A stretch of DNA of 15,830 nt from NCBI RefSeq assembly GCF_047638075.1, contig NZ_JBLJBV010000087.1, forward strand, positions 1-15,830. The letters are read 5' to 3'. This DNA is from UBA6197 sp047638075. Lineage in GTDB: Bacteria > Pseudomonadota > Alphaproteobacteria > Rhodobacterales > Rhodobacteraceae. The number at the start of each line of letters is the position of its first letter. Positions within the stretch are counted from its first letter, which is position 1. The notes beneath the pieces were generated by a model. It saw nothing but the letters and a program-made list of their open reading frames with translations, was not told the DNA's origin and did no database searches. This document shows, piece after piece, positions 1 through 7,462 of this stretch. The position numbers and the translations under genes are program-made.

Positions 1-1680
1 AATGGCGATACCGGGGCGGCGCTGGTCGCGGCCAAGGTGGACAAGATCGCCTTTACCGGTTCAACCGAGGTGGGGCGGCTGATCCGGCGCGCGACTGCGG
101 GAACGGGCAAGAAACTGACCTTGGAGCTGGGCGGCAAATCACCGTTCATCGTGTTCGCTGACGCTGATCTGGATGCGGCGGTCGAGGGTGTGGTGGATGC
201 GATCTGGTTCAATCAGGGCGAGGTTTGCTGCGCGGGCAGCCGGATTCTGGTTGCCGAAGCGATTGCCGACTCTTTTACCGCCCGGCTGACTGCGCGACTG
301 GCCAAGCTGCGGCTGGGCGATCCGCTGGACAAGTCAACTGACATCGGGGCGATCGTGCATCCGGTGCAACTGGCGCGCATCCATGATCTGGTGGCACAGG
401 GGCAGGCGGCCGGCGCGACACTGGTGCAGGCCAAATGTCAGTTGCCCGCAGCGGGCTGTTTCTATGCGCCCGGATTTCTGACCGGGGTGGCCCCCGCGAA
501 CCCTGTGGCGATGGAAGAGATCTTTGGCCCGGTGGCTACGCTGACCACGTTCCGCACCCCCGCCGAGGCGGTGGAACTGGCCAACAACACCCGCTACGGC
601 CTTGCCGCCTCGGTCTGGAGCGAGAATGTCACGCTGGCTTTGGACATCTGCTCAAAGGTCAAAGCGGGGGTGGTCTGGCTCAATTCGACAAACCTGTTCG
701 ATGCCGGGGCCGCCTTCGGCGGAATGCGCGAAAGCGGCTTTGGCCGTGAAGGGGCGCGCGAAGGTCTGGCCGAGTATCTGACCCTGCCGCCCGTGCCCGC
801 AACGCCCGAGACCGCGACCGCGCCGCTAGATGCCGCGCCGGGGGCGGGTTTGGTGCCCGCGCCCATTGATCGCACCGCCAAGATGTATATCGGCGGCGCG
901 CAAAAACGCCCCGACGGGGGATATTCCTATGCGGTGGTGGCCAATGGCAAGCCGCTGGGGCTGGCCCCTTTGGGCAACCGCAAGGATATCCGCAACGCGG
1001 TTGAGGCCGCGCACAAGGCCAGCGGCTGGGGCAGGGCTACGGGCCATAACCGTGCGCAGGTGCTTTACTACATCGCTGAAAACCTTTCGGCGCGGGCGGC
1101 GGAATTCACGGTGCGGCTGGAAAGCGCGGGTGGAACCGGGGCCGAGGTTGAGGCGACGATAAGGCGGGCGTTTTACTATGCCGCGCAGGCTGACAAATAT
1201 GACGGTGCGGTGCATGCCACCAAATCAGCGCATGTGACGCTGGCGATGCCAGAGCCCTTTGGCGTGATGGGTATTGCCTGCCCGAATGTTGCGCCACTAT
1301 TGGGTTTTGCCAGCCTTGTGCTGCCCGCGATTGCGATGGGAAACCGGGTGGTGGCAATTCCGGCGGAAGGGATGCCGCTGGCGGTAACCGACCTTTATCA
1401 GGTGTTCGACACGTCCGATCTGCCGGGGGGCGTGGTCAACATCGTCACCGGCCCGCGCGACGATCTGGCGCGCACATTGGCAGAGCATGACGATGTGGCG
1501 GCAATGTGGTATTGCGGCACCCCGGAGGGCGGTGCCATGGTCGAGGCCGCAAGCGCGGGCAACATGAAGGCGACCTGGGTGTTGGAAAATCGCAACTGGC
1601 AGGGCCGGCGCGCGCAGGGCCGCGAATTTCTGTCCCATGCAACACAGTGGAAGACGATCTGGGTGCCTTACGGCGAATGA
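1..1680 (+). CDS. Aldehyde dehydrogenase, two-domain form, 5' end outside window
   Basis: The reading frame is open from base 1 and ends in TGA at 1678-1680, giving 559 residues of the C-terminal part; the true start lies to the left. The first ~250 residues are the ALDH catalytic core: FTGSTEVG, then ELGGKSP with the general-base Glu (codon 124-126), then NQGEVCCAGSR with the nucleophilic Cys (codon 226-228 by alignment to ALDH2 Cys302), then EEIFGPV and an FGGMRESGFGREG segment. These enzymes oxidise aldehydes to acids with NAD(P)+. From about residue 290 (MYIGGAQKR) a second ALDH-like N-terminal domain begins. It keeps the MPEPFGVMGIACPN-type nucleotide-binding region but stops before any catalytic-Cys region and lacks ELGGKS. 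It is probably structural or regulatory. I recall similar double-domain ALDHs near deoC in Rhodobacteraceae, but the neighbour is not visible, so the substrate is unknown. The ALDH call is secure; the specificity is not. Confidence 0.93.
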   Translation, partial: NGDTGAALVAAKVDKIAFTGSTEVGRLIRRATAGTGKKLTLELGGKSPFIVFADADLDAAVEGVVDAIWFNQGEVCCAGSRILVAEAIADSFTARLTARLAKLRLGDPLDKSTDIGAIVHPVQLARIHDLVAQGQAAGATLVQAKCQLPAAGCFYAPGFLTGVAPANPVAMEEIFGPVATLTTFRTPAEAVELANNTRYGLAASVWSENVTLALDICSKVKAGVVWLNSTNLFDAGAAFGGMRESGFGREGAREGLAEYLTLPPVPATPETATAPLDAAPGAGLVPAPIDRTAKMYIGGAQKRPDGGYSYAVVANGKPLGLAPLGNRKDIRNAVEAAHKASGWGRATGHNRAQVLYYIAENLSARAAEFTVRLESAGGTGAEVEATIRRAFYYAAQADKYDGAVHATKSAHVTLAMPEPFGVMGIACPNVAPLLGFASLVLPAIAMGNRVVAIPAEGMPLAVTDLYQVFDTSDLPGGVVNIVTGPRDDLARTLAEHDDVAAMWYCGTPEGGAMVEAASAGNMKATWVLENRNWQGRRAQGREFLSHATQWKTIWVPYGE

Positions 1681-1681
1681 A

Positions 1682-1707
1682 AAACGCCCCGCATTGGCGG
1701 GGCGTTT
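1682..1707. terminator. Bidirectional terminator between ALDH gene and grxD
   Basis: An 11-bp stem (AAACGCCCCGC at 1682-1692 pairing with 1697-1707) closes a 4-base loop. The A-rich left flank and TTT on the right arm give modest U tracts in both directions. It lies one base after the ALDH stop codon and 18 bases past the end of the convergent grxD, so it probably serves both transcripts. Confidence 0.8.
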
Positions 1708-1725
1708 CAACGAACGCAAAGCGGT

Positions 1726-2085
1726 TCAGGCGTTTGCGCTGCGGATTTTTTCGGCGGCTTCCTTGTCGTAGGCTATGCCTTTCGCCTCAAACAAGGTGTC
1801 CAGCTCGCCCGAAAGGGTCATTTCGGTGATGATATCACAGCCGCCAACGAATTCGCCCTTGACGTAAAGCTGCGGAATGGTGGGCCAGTCAGAAAAATCC
1901 TTGACCCCCTGGCGGACCTCTTCATCGGCCAGCACGTTCACGTCTGCGAAATTTACCCCCATGAAGTTCAGCACCCCGGCTACGCGGCTGGAGAACCCGC
2001 ATTGCGGCATATCCTTTGTGCCCTTCATGTACAGCACGACATCGTTTTTGTTGATTGTCTCACGAATTTTGTCAGCGGCAGTCAT
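1726..2085 (-). CDS. grxD: Monothiol glutaredoxin, Grx4/GrxD type (CGFS)
   Basis: A 119-residue cytosolic protein of the usual length for single-domain CGFS glutaredoxins. It shows the active-site C29-G-F-S32 preceded by KGTKDMPQ, the WPTIPQLYV cis-Pro segment (67-75) and GGCD (81-84), which bind glutathione. Family members hold a glutathione-ligated [2Fe-2S] cluster as homodimers or as heterodimers with BolA proteins, and act in Fe-S cluster trafficking and iron sensing rather than as thiol reductases. The frame continues 10 codons upstream, but the ATG at 2085 has an AAGGACA Shine-Dalgarno-like sequence just before it and matches the family N-terminus (MTAADKIRETI). bolA lies 108 bases upstream on the same strand, so co-expression is likely. 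I saw no convincing promoter in that gap. Confidence 0.95.
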   Translation of the reverse strand: MTAADKIRETINKNDVVLYMKGTKDMPQCGFSSRVAGVLNFMGVNFADVNVLADEEVRQGVKDFSDWPTIPQLYVKGEFVGGCDIITEMTLSGELDTLFEAKGIAYDKEAAEKIRSANA

Positions 2086-2193
2086 GGTCGTTTGTCCTTT
2101 TGTTTGCCAACACACCTTGTGCGAATGGCGTCAGTTTTCAAGCCTGGATTTCAATGATTGATCGCGCATAGGACGTGCCTGTCGGTCGCTCTG

Positions 2194-2436
2194 TCATTCC
2201 GGGGCTTTAGTAGTCAGTGCAAGTGCATGCAGATCGCCGCTGGGCCCATCCATGGCCCCTTTCAATGCGGCATAGACGGCCCGCTGTTGCTGGACGCGGT
2301 TCATCCCCCTGAAGCTTTCGTCGACGACCTCGGCGGCCCAATGATTCCCGTCGCCTGCAAGATCGGTAATGGTGATCTGGGCATCCGGAAAGCGGACCCT
2401 GATAAGATGTTCTATGTCCTGTGCTTCCATTGCCAT
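2194..2436 (-). CDS. bolA: BolA/IbaG family protein
   Basis: An 80-residue protein with the compact BolA fold: an N-terminal helix (MEAQDIEHLIRVRFPDA), the beta segment ITITDLAGDGNHW, VVDESFRGMNRVQQQRAVYAAL, and the C-terminal DLHALAL strand with the conserved His70, which in this family is a cluster ligand. The ATG at 2436 is chosen because AAGGAG lies 7 bases upstream; a second ATG two codons on (2430) has poorer spacing. BolA proteins pair with CGFS glutaredoxins through a shared [2Fe-2S] cluster, and here grxD is the next gene downstream. Whether this is a BolA-like or an IbaG-like paralogue cannot be settled from the sequence alone. Its likely role is Fe-S or iron signalling in the cytoplasm. 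Confidence 0.9.
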   Translation of the reverse strand: MAMEAQDIEHLIRVRFPDAQITITDLAGDGNHWAAEVVDESFRGMNRVQQQRAVYAALKGAMDGPSGDLHALALTTKAPE

Positions 2437-2466
2437 GGACGGACTCCTTTTCAACGTTGCATCAGA

Positions 2467-2494
2467 TCTAAGCCGCAAGCGCCCGCGCTGCAAG
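2467..2494 (-). promoter_or_regulatory. Putative sigma70-type promoter for bolA(-grxD)
   Basis: Read on the minus strand: a -35 TTGCAG (2489-2494), a 16-base spacer and a -10 TTAGAT (2467-2472), or TAGATC with a 17-base spacer. Transcription would start about 25 bases upstream of the bolA start codon. Predicted by pattern only. Confidence 0.45.
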
Positions 2495-2583
2495 ACCCGG
2501 CCATAGGGCTGCATCATATTGCGGGGCTTGGCCAGAGAAATCGGGGTGGCTTTCTTTCTGGCCGAATATGCCCACGGGATGGC

Positions 2584-4743
2584 TTAGGTGACGGCGGCGG
2601 CAAAGGCACTGCGGTATAGCGCCGACAGATCGGCAAGCGGGGCCGACGCAGCACCAAAGCGGACGGTATCGCCGCCAAAGTTGCCAACGCGTTGCACCGG
2701 CACGCCGGCTGTTTGTGCTGCGGCCTCAAGCGCGGTGGCTCCTTCGGCGGTAACGGCCAGAAGGTAGCGGGCCTGATCCTCACCAAAGAGGGTGGCGATA
2801 TCGCCCGCCTGCAAGGTCACACCAAGGTCGGCCCCCTCGGCCAGTTCAAACGCAGCCAGCGCAAGGCCGCCGTCAGAAAGATCGGTCGCGGCTTTCACAT
2901 GCTGGCGGTGGGCGCGCAGAAATTCACCGTGTTTGCGCTCGGCGGCAAGGTCAACACGCGGGGCATCGCCGGCCTCGATCCCGAAGGCTTCGGCCAACAG
3001 GGCCGATTGCCCAAGGTGGCCCAAGGTTTCCCCGATGATCAGGGCGATGTCACCCTCGGCGGGTTGACCCGCGATCAGATCGTCAAGCGAGGTCAGCAGC
3101 CCAACCGCGCCGATGGTCGGGGTCGGCAGAATGCCGGTGCCGTCGGTTTCATTGTAAAGCGAGACGTTGCCCGACACGATCGGAAAGTCGAGCGCGCGAC
3201 ACGCCTCACCGATGCCTTTGATGGCAAAGACCAACTGGCCCATGATTTCGGGTTTTTCGGGGTTGCCGAAGTTCAGGTTGTCAGTGGTGGCCAGCGGCAG
3301 CGCACCCACGGCGGACAGGTTGCGGTAGGCTTCTGCTACCGCCTGCTTGCCGCCCTCAAAGGGGTTCGCCTTGACATAGCGCGGTGTCACGTCTGACGTG
3401 AAGGCCAGCGCCTTTTGGGTGCCATGCACGCGCACCACGCCCGCGCCTTGACCGGGGCGACGCACGGTGTCGCCGCCAACCTGCGTGTCATACTGTTCCC
3501 AAACCCACGCCTTATGCGCATAGTTCGGGCTGCCGATCAGCGCCCGAAGCCCCTCAATCGCGCCGATCTGCGGCACCTCGCCCAAGGGGGCGGCGGGCGG
3601 CGTTTCGACCCAGGGGCGGTCATATTCCGGGGCGGTGCCCGACAGCGCCTTCAGCGGCAGGTCGGCCTTCACCTCATTGCCGTGGAGAATCAGGAACCTG
3701 TCTTCAGCGATGGTTTCCCCGACGATGGCAAAATCCAGATCCCATTTTTCAAAGATCGCCCGGGCCACGGCTTCGCGTTCCGGTTTCAGAACCATCAGCA
3801 TCCGTTCCTGCGATTCCGACAGCATCATCTCATATGCCGTCATCGCATTTTCGCGGGTCGGCACACGGTCCAGATCCAGCCGGATGCCCAGATTGCCCTT
3901 GTCGCCCATTTCAACCGCTGAACAGGTCAGGCCGGCCGCCCCCATATCCTGAATCGAAATCACGGAATCCGATGCCATCAGCTCAAGACAGGCTTCCAGC
4001 AGGCATTTTTCGGTGAACGGATCGCCAACCTGCACGGTGGGGCGTTTTTCCTCGATCGTGTCGTCAAATTCAGCTGAGGCCATGGTCGCGCCGCCGACAC
4101 CGTCGCGCCCGGTCTTGGCCCCCAGATAGACGACCGGCATGCCGACGCCCGACGCGGCGGAATAGAATATCTTGTCCGTGTCGGCCAGACCGGCGGCAAA
4201 TGCGTTCACAAGGCAATTGCCGTTATAGGCGCGGTGAAAGCGCACCTCGCCGCCCAGGTTGGGTACGCCGAAGGCATTGCCGTAGCTGCCCACGCCTTCG
4301 ACAACACCCTTTACCAGATGCGCGGTTTTCGGATGCGAAGGCACACCGAACGACAGCGAATCCATCGCCGCAATGGGCCGCGCGCCCATGGTGAACACGT
4401 CGCGCAAAATGCCGCCAACGCCGGTGGCCGCGCCCTGATGCGGTTCGATGTAGGATGGGTGGTTATGGCTTTCCATCTTGAAGATGACCGCCTGCCCATC
4501 GCCAATATCGACAACGCCCGCGTTTTCACCCGGCCCGCAGATCACCTGCGGCCCGGTGGTAGGCAGGGTGCGCAGCCATTTCTTTGATGATTTGTAGGAA
4601 CAGTGTTCGTTCCACATAGCCGAAAAGATACCCAGTTCGGTAAAGGTGGGGTCGCGCCCGATGATTTCGATGATGCGCTGATATTCATCGGGCTTCAGCC
4701 CATGGGCGGCAATCAGCGCGGGGGTAATCATGGGCTCGGTCAT
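2584..4743 (-). CDS. purL: Phosphoribosylformylglycinamidine synthase II (PurL)
   Basis: PurL makes FGAM from FGAR, ATP and ammonia in de novo purine synthesis. At 719 residues it is the small PurL type that works with separate PurS and PurQ subunits, which are not in this window. Visible hallmarks are MWNEHCSYKSSKKWL near the N-terminus (His47 matches the catalytic His of small PurL), GPGENAG, KMESHNHPS (residues 90-97, nucleotide and Mg contacts), GVGGILRDVFTMGARPIA, and QDMGAAGLTCS. The open frame runs 69 codons further upstream, but that part reads through a terminator. The ATG at 4743 has AGGAGG five bases before it and the family N-terminus, so it is the start. A weak promoter-like stretch (CTTTCC...TCTAAG, around 4765-4795) may drive it, since a strong terminator lies just upstream at 4840-4865. 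Confidence 0.97.
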   Translation of the reverse strand: MTEPMITPALIAAHGLKPDEYQRIIEIIGRDPTFTELGIFSAMWNEHCSYKSSKKWLRTLPTTGPQVICGPGENAGVVDIGDGQAVIFKMESHNHPSYIEPHQGAATGVGGILRDVFTMGARPIAAMDSLSFGVPSHPKTAHLVKGVVEGVGSYGNAFGVPNLGGEVRFHRAYNGNCLVNAFAAGLADTDKIFYSAASGVGMPVVYLGAKTGRDGVGGATMASAEFDDTIEEKRPTVQVGDPFTEKCLLEACLELMASDSVISIQDMGAAGLTCSAVEMGDKGNLGIRLDLDRVPTRENAMTAYEMMLSESQERMLMVLKPEREAVARAIFEKWDLDFAIVGETIAEDRFLILHGNEVKADLPLKALSGTAPEYDRPWVETPPAAPLGEVPQIGAIEGLRALIGSPNYAHKAWVWEQYDTQVGGDTVRRPGQGAGVVRVHGTQKALAFTSDVTPRYVKANPFEGGKQAVAEAYRNLSAVGALPLATTDNLNFGNPEKPEIMGQLVFAIKGIGEACRALDFPIVSGNVSLYNETDGTGILPTPTIGAVGLLTSLDDLIAGQPAEGDIALIIGETLGHLGQSALLAEAFGIEAGDAPRVDLAAERKHGEFLRAHRQHVKAATDLSDGGLALAAFELAEGADLGVTLQAGDIATLFGEDQARYLLAVTAEGATALEAAAQTAGVPVQRVGNFGGDTVRFGAASAPLADLSALYRSAFAAAVT

Positions 4744-4839
4744 CGGGGCCTCCTGTGCAGCTTCTGCGCGTCTTAGATCAGGGGGGCATTTGGGGAAAGG
4801 GTCATTTACCGCGAAACAGGGCAAATCTGGGTCCGAGGC

Positions 4840-4865
4840 AAAAAAAGACCGGGCAAAGCCCGGCC
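4840..4865 (-). terminator. Strong intrinsic terminator upstream of purL
   Basis: In the minus-strand RNA, GGCCGGGC pairs with GCCCGGUC (8 bp, one G-U) around a UUU loop, followed by seven U residues (A run at 4840-4846). It ends the candidate small RNA and/or lysR read-through. Its orientation excludes service to a + strand gene. Confidence 0.85.
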
Positions 4866-4920
4866 TAAGTCCAACAGGGAGGTAGAAGGTGATGCGAGTA
4901 GACTCAACCATCGCCTTCAC
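4840..4920 (-). ncRNA. Candidate small RNA (~80 nt) or attenuated purL leader
   Basis: On the minus strand this stretch has the parts of an autonomous small RNA. A promoter lies directly upstream (4926-4954) with a predicted start near 4918-4920. A 5' hairpin follows: arms 4909-4918 and 4885-4894, ten positions with one C-A mismatch, enclosing an inner GAGT/ACTC pairing. Next is a CU-rich linker (4866-4884) that includes CCUCCC, complementary to a Shine-Dalgarno sequence. A G+C-rich intrinsic terminator with a U7 tail closes it (4840-4865). It could act in trans as an anti-SD sRNA, a design known in alphaproteobacteria (the CcsR/'cuckoo' sRNAs carry CCUCCUCCC), or it could attenuate purL, which starts about 97 bases downstream. 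I do not recognise it as a named family. Small frames crossing it on either strand lack a convincing protein. Confidence 0.5.
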
Positions 4921-4925
4921 TGACC

Positions 4926-4954
4926 GATCTAGGGCTAGTTTGAGAGCCATTCAA
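4926..4954 (-). promoter_or_regulatory. Putative promoter of the candidate small RNA
   Basis: Minus strand: -35 TTGAAT (4949-4954), a 17-base spacer, -10 TAGATC (4926-4931). The predicted start falls exactly at the base of the first hairpin at 4909-4918, which supports the pairing of promoter and RNA. Confidence 0.5.
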
Positions 4955-5010
4955 GAAAAATCATGCTGCACATGCATCATATCTGGCATGCGTTGCGCGT
5001 ATGCCTCACC

Positions 5011-5919
5011 TCAATCTGGGGTTGCGTCAATTATCTGCCGGCGACGGTAGGTCATGATTTCTTCCTGAACGAAGTCGCGGAACGCGGTGATGCGGCGCGA
5101 CTGGCGCAGTTCTTCGGGGTAGGCAAGGAATACCGGCACCTCGATCGATTCCACTTCCGGCAGGACCCGCACAAGGTTGGGGAAGTCCGTGGTAAGGTAA
5201 TCGGGCAGAACGCCGATGCCGATATGGTTCAGCACACCTTGCAAAACACCGAAATAGTTATTGACGGTTAGCGTTGAGGGAATGTCATGTGCCAACAGGC
5301 GATTGACCAGCTCTGCACCGGCGTAAACCTGCGGTGTGTTCGGGTTTTGACAGATCAGGCGATGCCGGCGCAGATCATTCATGCTGGCCGGGGTGCCACG
5401 CTGGGCAAGGTAGTCCTGTGACGCGTAAAGCCGCATTTGGATGTTCAGCAGACGTTTGCGGATCAGATCAGCCTGCGACGGCTCTTTCATGCGGATTGCT
5501 ACGTCGGCCTCGCGCATCGGCAGATCAAGCACGCGTTCTTCCAACATCAGGTCGATCTTCAGATCGGGATATCTTTCGTAAAGTTTGATCAGCCGGGGCG
5601 CCAGCCAGAGCGTGCCAAAACCGGTGGTGGTGGTCACCTTCAGTTCGCCAAACACCTCTTCTTCGCTATCGCGGATGCGTGCGGCAGCGGTATCCAGTTT
5701 CTTGGCCATGGTCGAGGTGGCGTCAAACAGCAGCTCGCCCTGTTCCGTAAGAATCAGCCCCCGTGCGTGGCGGTGAAACAGGGTGGTGCCCAGCATCTCT
5801 TCCAACGCGCGAATCTGGCGGCTGACGGCGGATTGCGACAGGTGCAGCCCGTCACCGGCATGAGTCAGCGACCCCGCGTCGGCAACGGCATGAAATATTC
5901 TGAGTTTGTCCCAATCCAT
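5011..5919 (-). CDS. LysR-family transcriptional regulator
   Basis: A 302-residue protein of typical LTTR length. The N-terminal winged helix-turn-helix is clear (LRIFHAVADAGSLTHAG, then LSQSAVSRQIRALEEMLGTTLFHR, then LTEQGELL; about residues 5-70). A linker helix follows, then a periplasmic-binding-protein-like effector domain (TTTTGFGTLWLAPRLIKLYERYP onward). The ATG at 5919 is preferred over an in-frame GTG at 5928, because the GAAAG-type ribosome-binding sequence is well placed only for the ATG. The effector is not predictable: LTTRs usually control a divergent neighbour, yet the DNA on that side (5920-6556) holds no clear gene. Upstream, TATAGT (minus strand, 5948-5953) could be a -10, and the small inverted repeat TATCtttGATA at 5971-5981 could be an autoregulatory site; both are weak guesses. 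Confidence 0.93.
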   Translation of the reverse strand: MDWDKLRIFHAVADAGSLTHAGDGLHLSQSAVSRQIRALEEMLGTTLFHRHARGLILTEQGELLFDATSTMAKKLDTAAARIRDSEEEVFGELKVTTTTGFGTLWLAPRLIKLYERYPDLKIDLMLEERVLDLPMREADVAIRMKEPSQADLIRKRLLNIQMRLYASQDYLAQRGTPASMNDLRRHRLICQNPNTPQVYAGAELVNRLLAHDIPSTLTVNNYFGVLQGVLNHIGIGVLPDYLTTDFPNLVRVLPEVESIEVPVFLAYPEELRQSRRITAFRDFVQEEIMTYRRRQIIDATPD

Positions 5920-6556
5920 CCCGATCACTTTCTACGAAACCCGCGGCACTATAGCGGAAGCTGTCTTACATATCTTTGATAAACTTCATAGTCAGGTTTC
6001 ACGGATATCTGGCGTTTGCCGGTCAGTTCTTGTGACCCATCATCTGGTTGCGATCATTCCCTGCAAAAAGGCACCCGATGGGTAGGCACGACATCTCCCT
6101 GAACGATTAGGGAAGTCTGACCAAGAGCTTTGGCACACGCAAAGGGCCCGCTGGCGCTGGCGCTCATGGTCGGGTTGGCGGGATGACAAATCGACCAGAC
6201 AGCCCAAGGCACACGCCTATGCCGGAAACCGGCTGCAACCGAACGGTGCAGCGAAGGGGTCGCAATTCCTGCAGCTTTACCCATGGGGGTGGTGAAGGAC
6301 GAACCGGGACGATGCGGCGCCATTCGCGCCTCGCTGTCGCTGGCGATTCGCGGCTTTGGGCGGTCAGGCGGGTGACAATGGGTGCCGGCGGCCAAACGCT
6401 GCGGCGATCTGTTGGTCGTGTTCCGTGCGGGGGGTGGGGTGCGCCGCAAGACGTGGCAGCCGCGTGATAATCGCCCGTTTATTTCCCGCGCCAAACGGCA
6501 TATGAACCGCCAACGCCCTGCATCAATGCGGGGCCCCTCACGGGTAGGAGGCAGGC
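5920..6556. other. Long intergenic region, no gene supported
   Basis: These 637 bases hold no ORF with a recognisable domain or with codon use like the neighbours. The longest frame (minus, 6054-6668, 204 codons) runs antisense into murI, is rich in Arg/Pro/His, and I reject it as a gene with moderate confidence. Visible small elements are a possible LysR promoter and operator at 5948-5981, a GCCGG-AAA-CCGGC hairpin near 6221, a short GCTGGC duplication around 6150-6163, and a possible murI promoter (weak -35 TTTATT at 6478-6483, 17-base spacer, -10 TATGAA at 6501-6506). It could be a decayed gene, a repeat family member or an untranslated leader. Nothing here decides. Confidence 0.5.
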
Positions 6557-7369
6557 ATGGCGGTTGGTGTTTTTGATAGCGGTCTGGGCGGCTTGACGGT
6601 TTATGAGGCCTTGGCCAGGCGCCTCTCGGATACCGCCTTTGTCTATTACGGTGATAACGCCAATGCACCCTACGGTGTGCGCGACAGCGATGATATTTTC
6701 AACCTGACATGTCGCGGTGTCGAACGGCTGTGGGACGAGGGCTGCGATCTGGTGATCCTTGCTTGCAATACCGCCTCTGCGGCGGCGTTGAAACGGATGC
6801 AGGAAACCTGGGTTCCCGCCGATAAGCGGGTTTTGGGCGTCTTTGTGCCGCTGATCGAGGCGCTGACCGAAAGGCAATGGGGTGACAATTCCCCGCCTCG
6901 CGAAGTGGCGGTCAAGCATGTGGCGCTGTTTGCCACCCCTGCTACCGTATCCAGCCGGGCATTTCAGCGCGAACTGGCGTTCCGCGCCATTGGCGTCGAT
7001 GTCGAGGCACAACCTTGCGGCGGTGTCGTGGATGCGATCGAGCAGGGTGATGAGATCCTGGCCGAGGCGCTGGTGCGCAGCCATGTCGAGGCATTGAAGC
7101 GCCGGATGCCGCATCCACAGGCGGCAATCTTGGGCTGCACGCATTACCCCCTGATGCAAAAGGTGTTTCAGGCGGCTTTGGGGGATGATGTGACGGTCTA
7201 TAGCCAAGCAGACCTCGTGGCCGAAAGCCTGGTGGATTACCTGATCCGCCGCCCTGATTTCCGGGGGTCGGGCACGGTTTCACGGTATCTGACGACGGGG
7301 GATCCGGTGTCGGTGTCCAGTCACGCAACCCAATTCCTGCGCCGTGGCATTCGTTTTGAGGCGGCCTGA
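6557..7369 (+). CDS. murI: Glutamate racemase
   Basis: MurI interconverts L- and D-glutamate to supply D-Glu for peptidoglycan. The 270-residue cytosolic protein has the family motifs in order: FDSGLGG (6-12), YGDNANAPYG (31-40), ACNTASA with catalytic Cys70, and GCTHYP with the second catalytic Cys194 and His196. The length is normal. The start is fixed by TAGGAGG about 7 bases before the ATG. It lies alone after a long gene-poor gap and 93 bases ahead of argC on the same strand, so it may be transcribed with argC, although a possible promoter lies between them. Confidence 0.97.
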   Translation: MAVGVFDSGLGGLTVYEALARRLSDTAFVYYGDNANAPYGVRDSDDIFNLTCRGVERLWDEGCDLVILACNTASAAALKRMQETWVPADKRVLGVFVPLIEALTERQWGDNSPPREVAVKHVALFATPATVSSRAFQRELAFRAIGVDVEAQPCGGVVDAIEQGDEILAEALVRSHVEALKRRMPHPQAAILGCTHYPLMQKVFQAALGDDVTVYSQADLVAESLVDYLIRRPDFRGSGTVSRYLTTGDPVSVSSHATQFLRRGIRFEAA

Positions 7370-7462
7370 CGCAACAGCCCCAGCGCATGACCCCGTGCTA
7401 CAAACTTCTTGCATGGTGGGGCGCGCTCGGGCATCTGAAACGCGACTTTGACGGAGCAGATC

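Noticed and set aside
2530..2563. GGCCAGA/TCTGGCC inverted repeat after purL as a terminator
   Set aside because: The 20-base loop and absence of a U tract make it weak; it may be chance.
4744..4950. 69-codon N-terminal extension of the purL frame
   Set aside because: It runs through an intrinsic terminator and the candidate small RNA. The ATG at 4743 has a perfect ribosome-binding site and the family N-terminus.
4891..5050. Small plus-strand frame starting at ATG 4892 after GGGAGG
   Set aside because: It is antisense to the candidate small RNA and the end of lysR. Cys/Arg-rich composition and lack of any family resemblance argue against it, although the ribosome-binding-like sequence is tempting.
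5437..5979. 180-codon plus-strand frame opposite lysR
   Set aside because: It is a shadow of the clear LysR coding sequence, as are the other long frames opposite purL, argC, ccmE and ccmF.
6054..6668. 204-codon minus-strand frame in the lysR-murI gap
   Set aside because: Composition is Arg/Pro/His-rich with lower third-position GC than the neighbours. It overlaps murI antisense, has no recognisable domain and no good ribosome-binding site. Kept only as part of the intergenic note.
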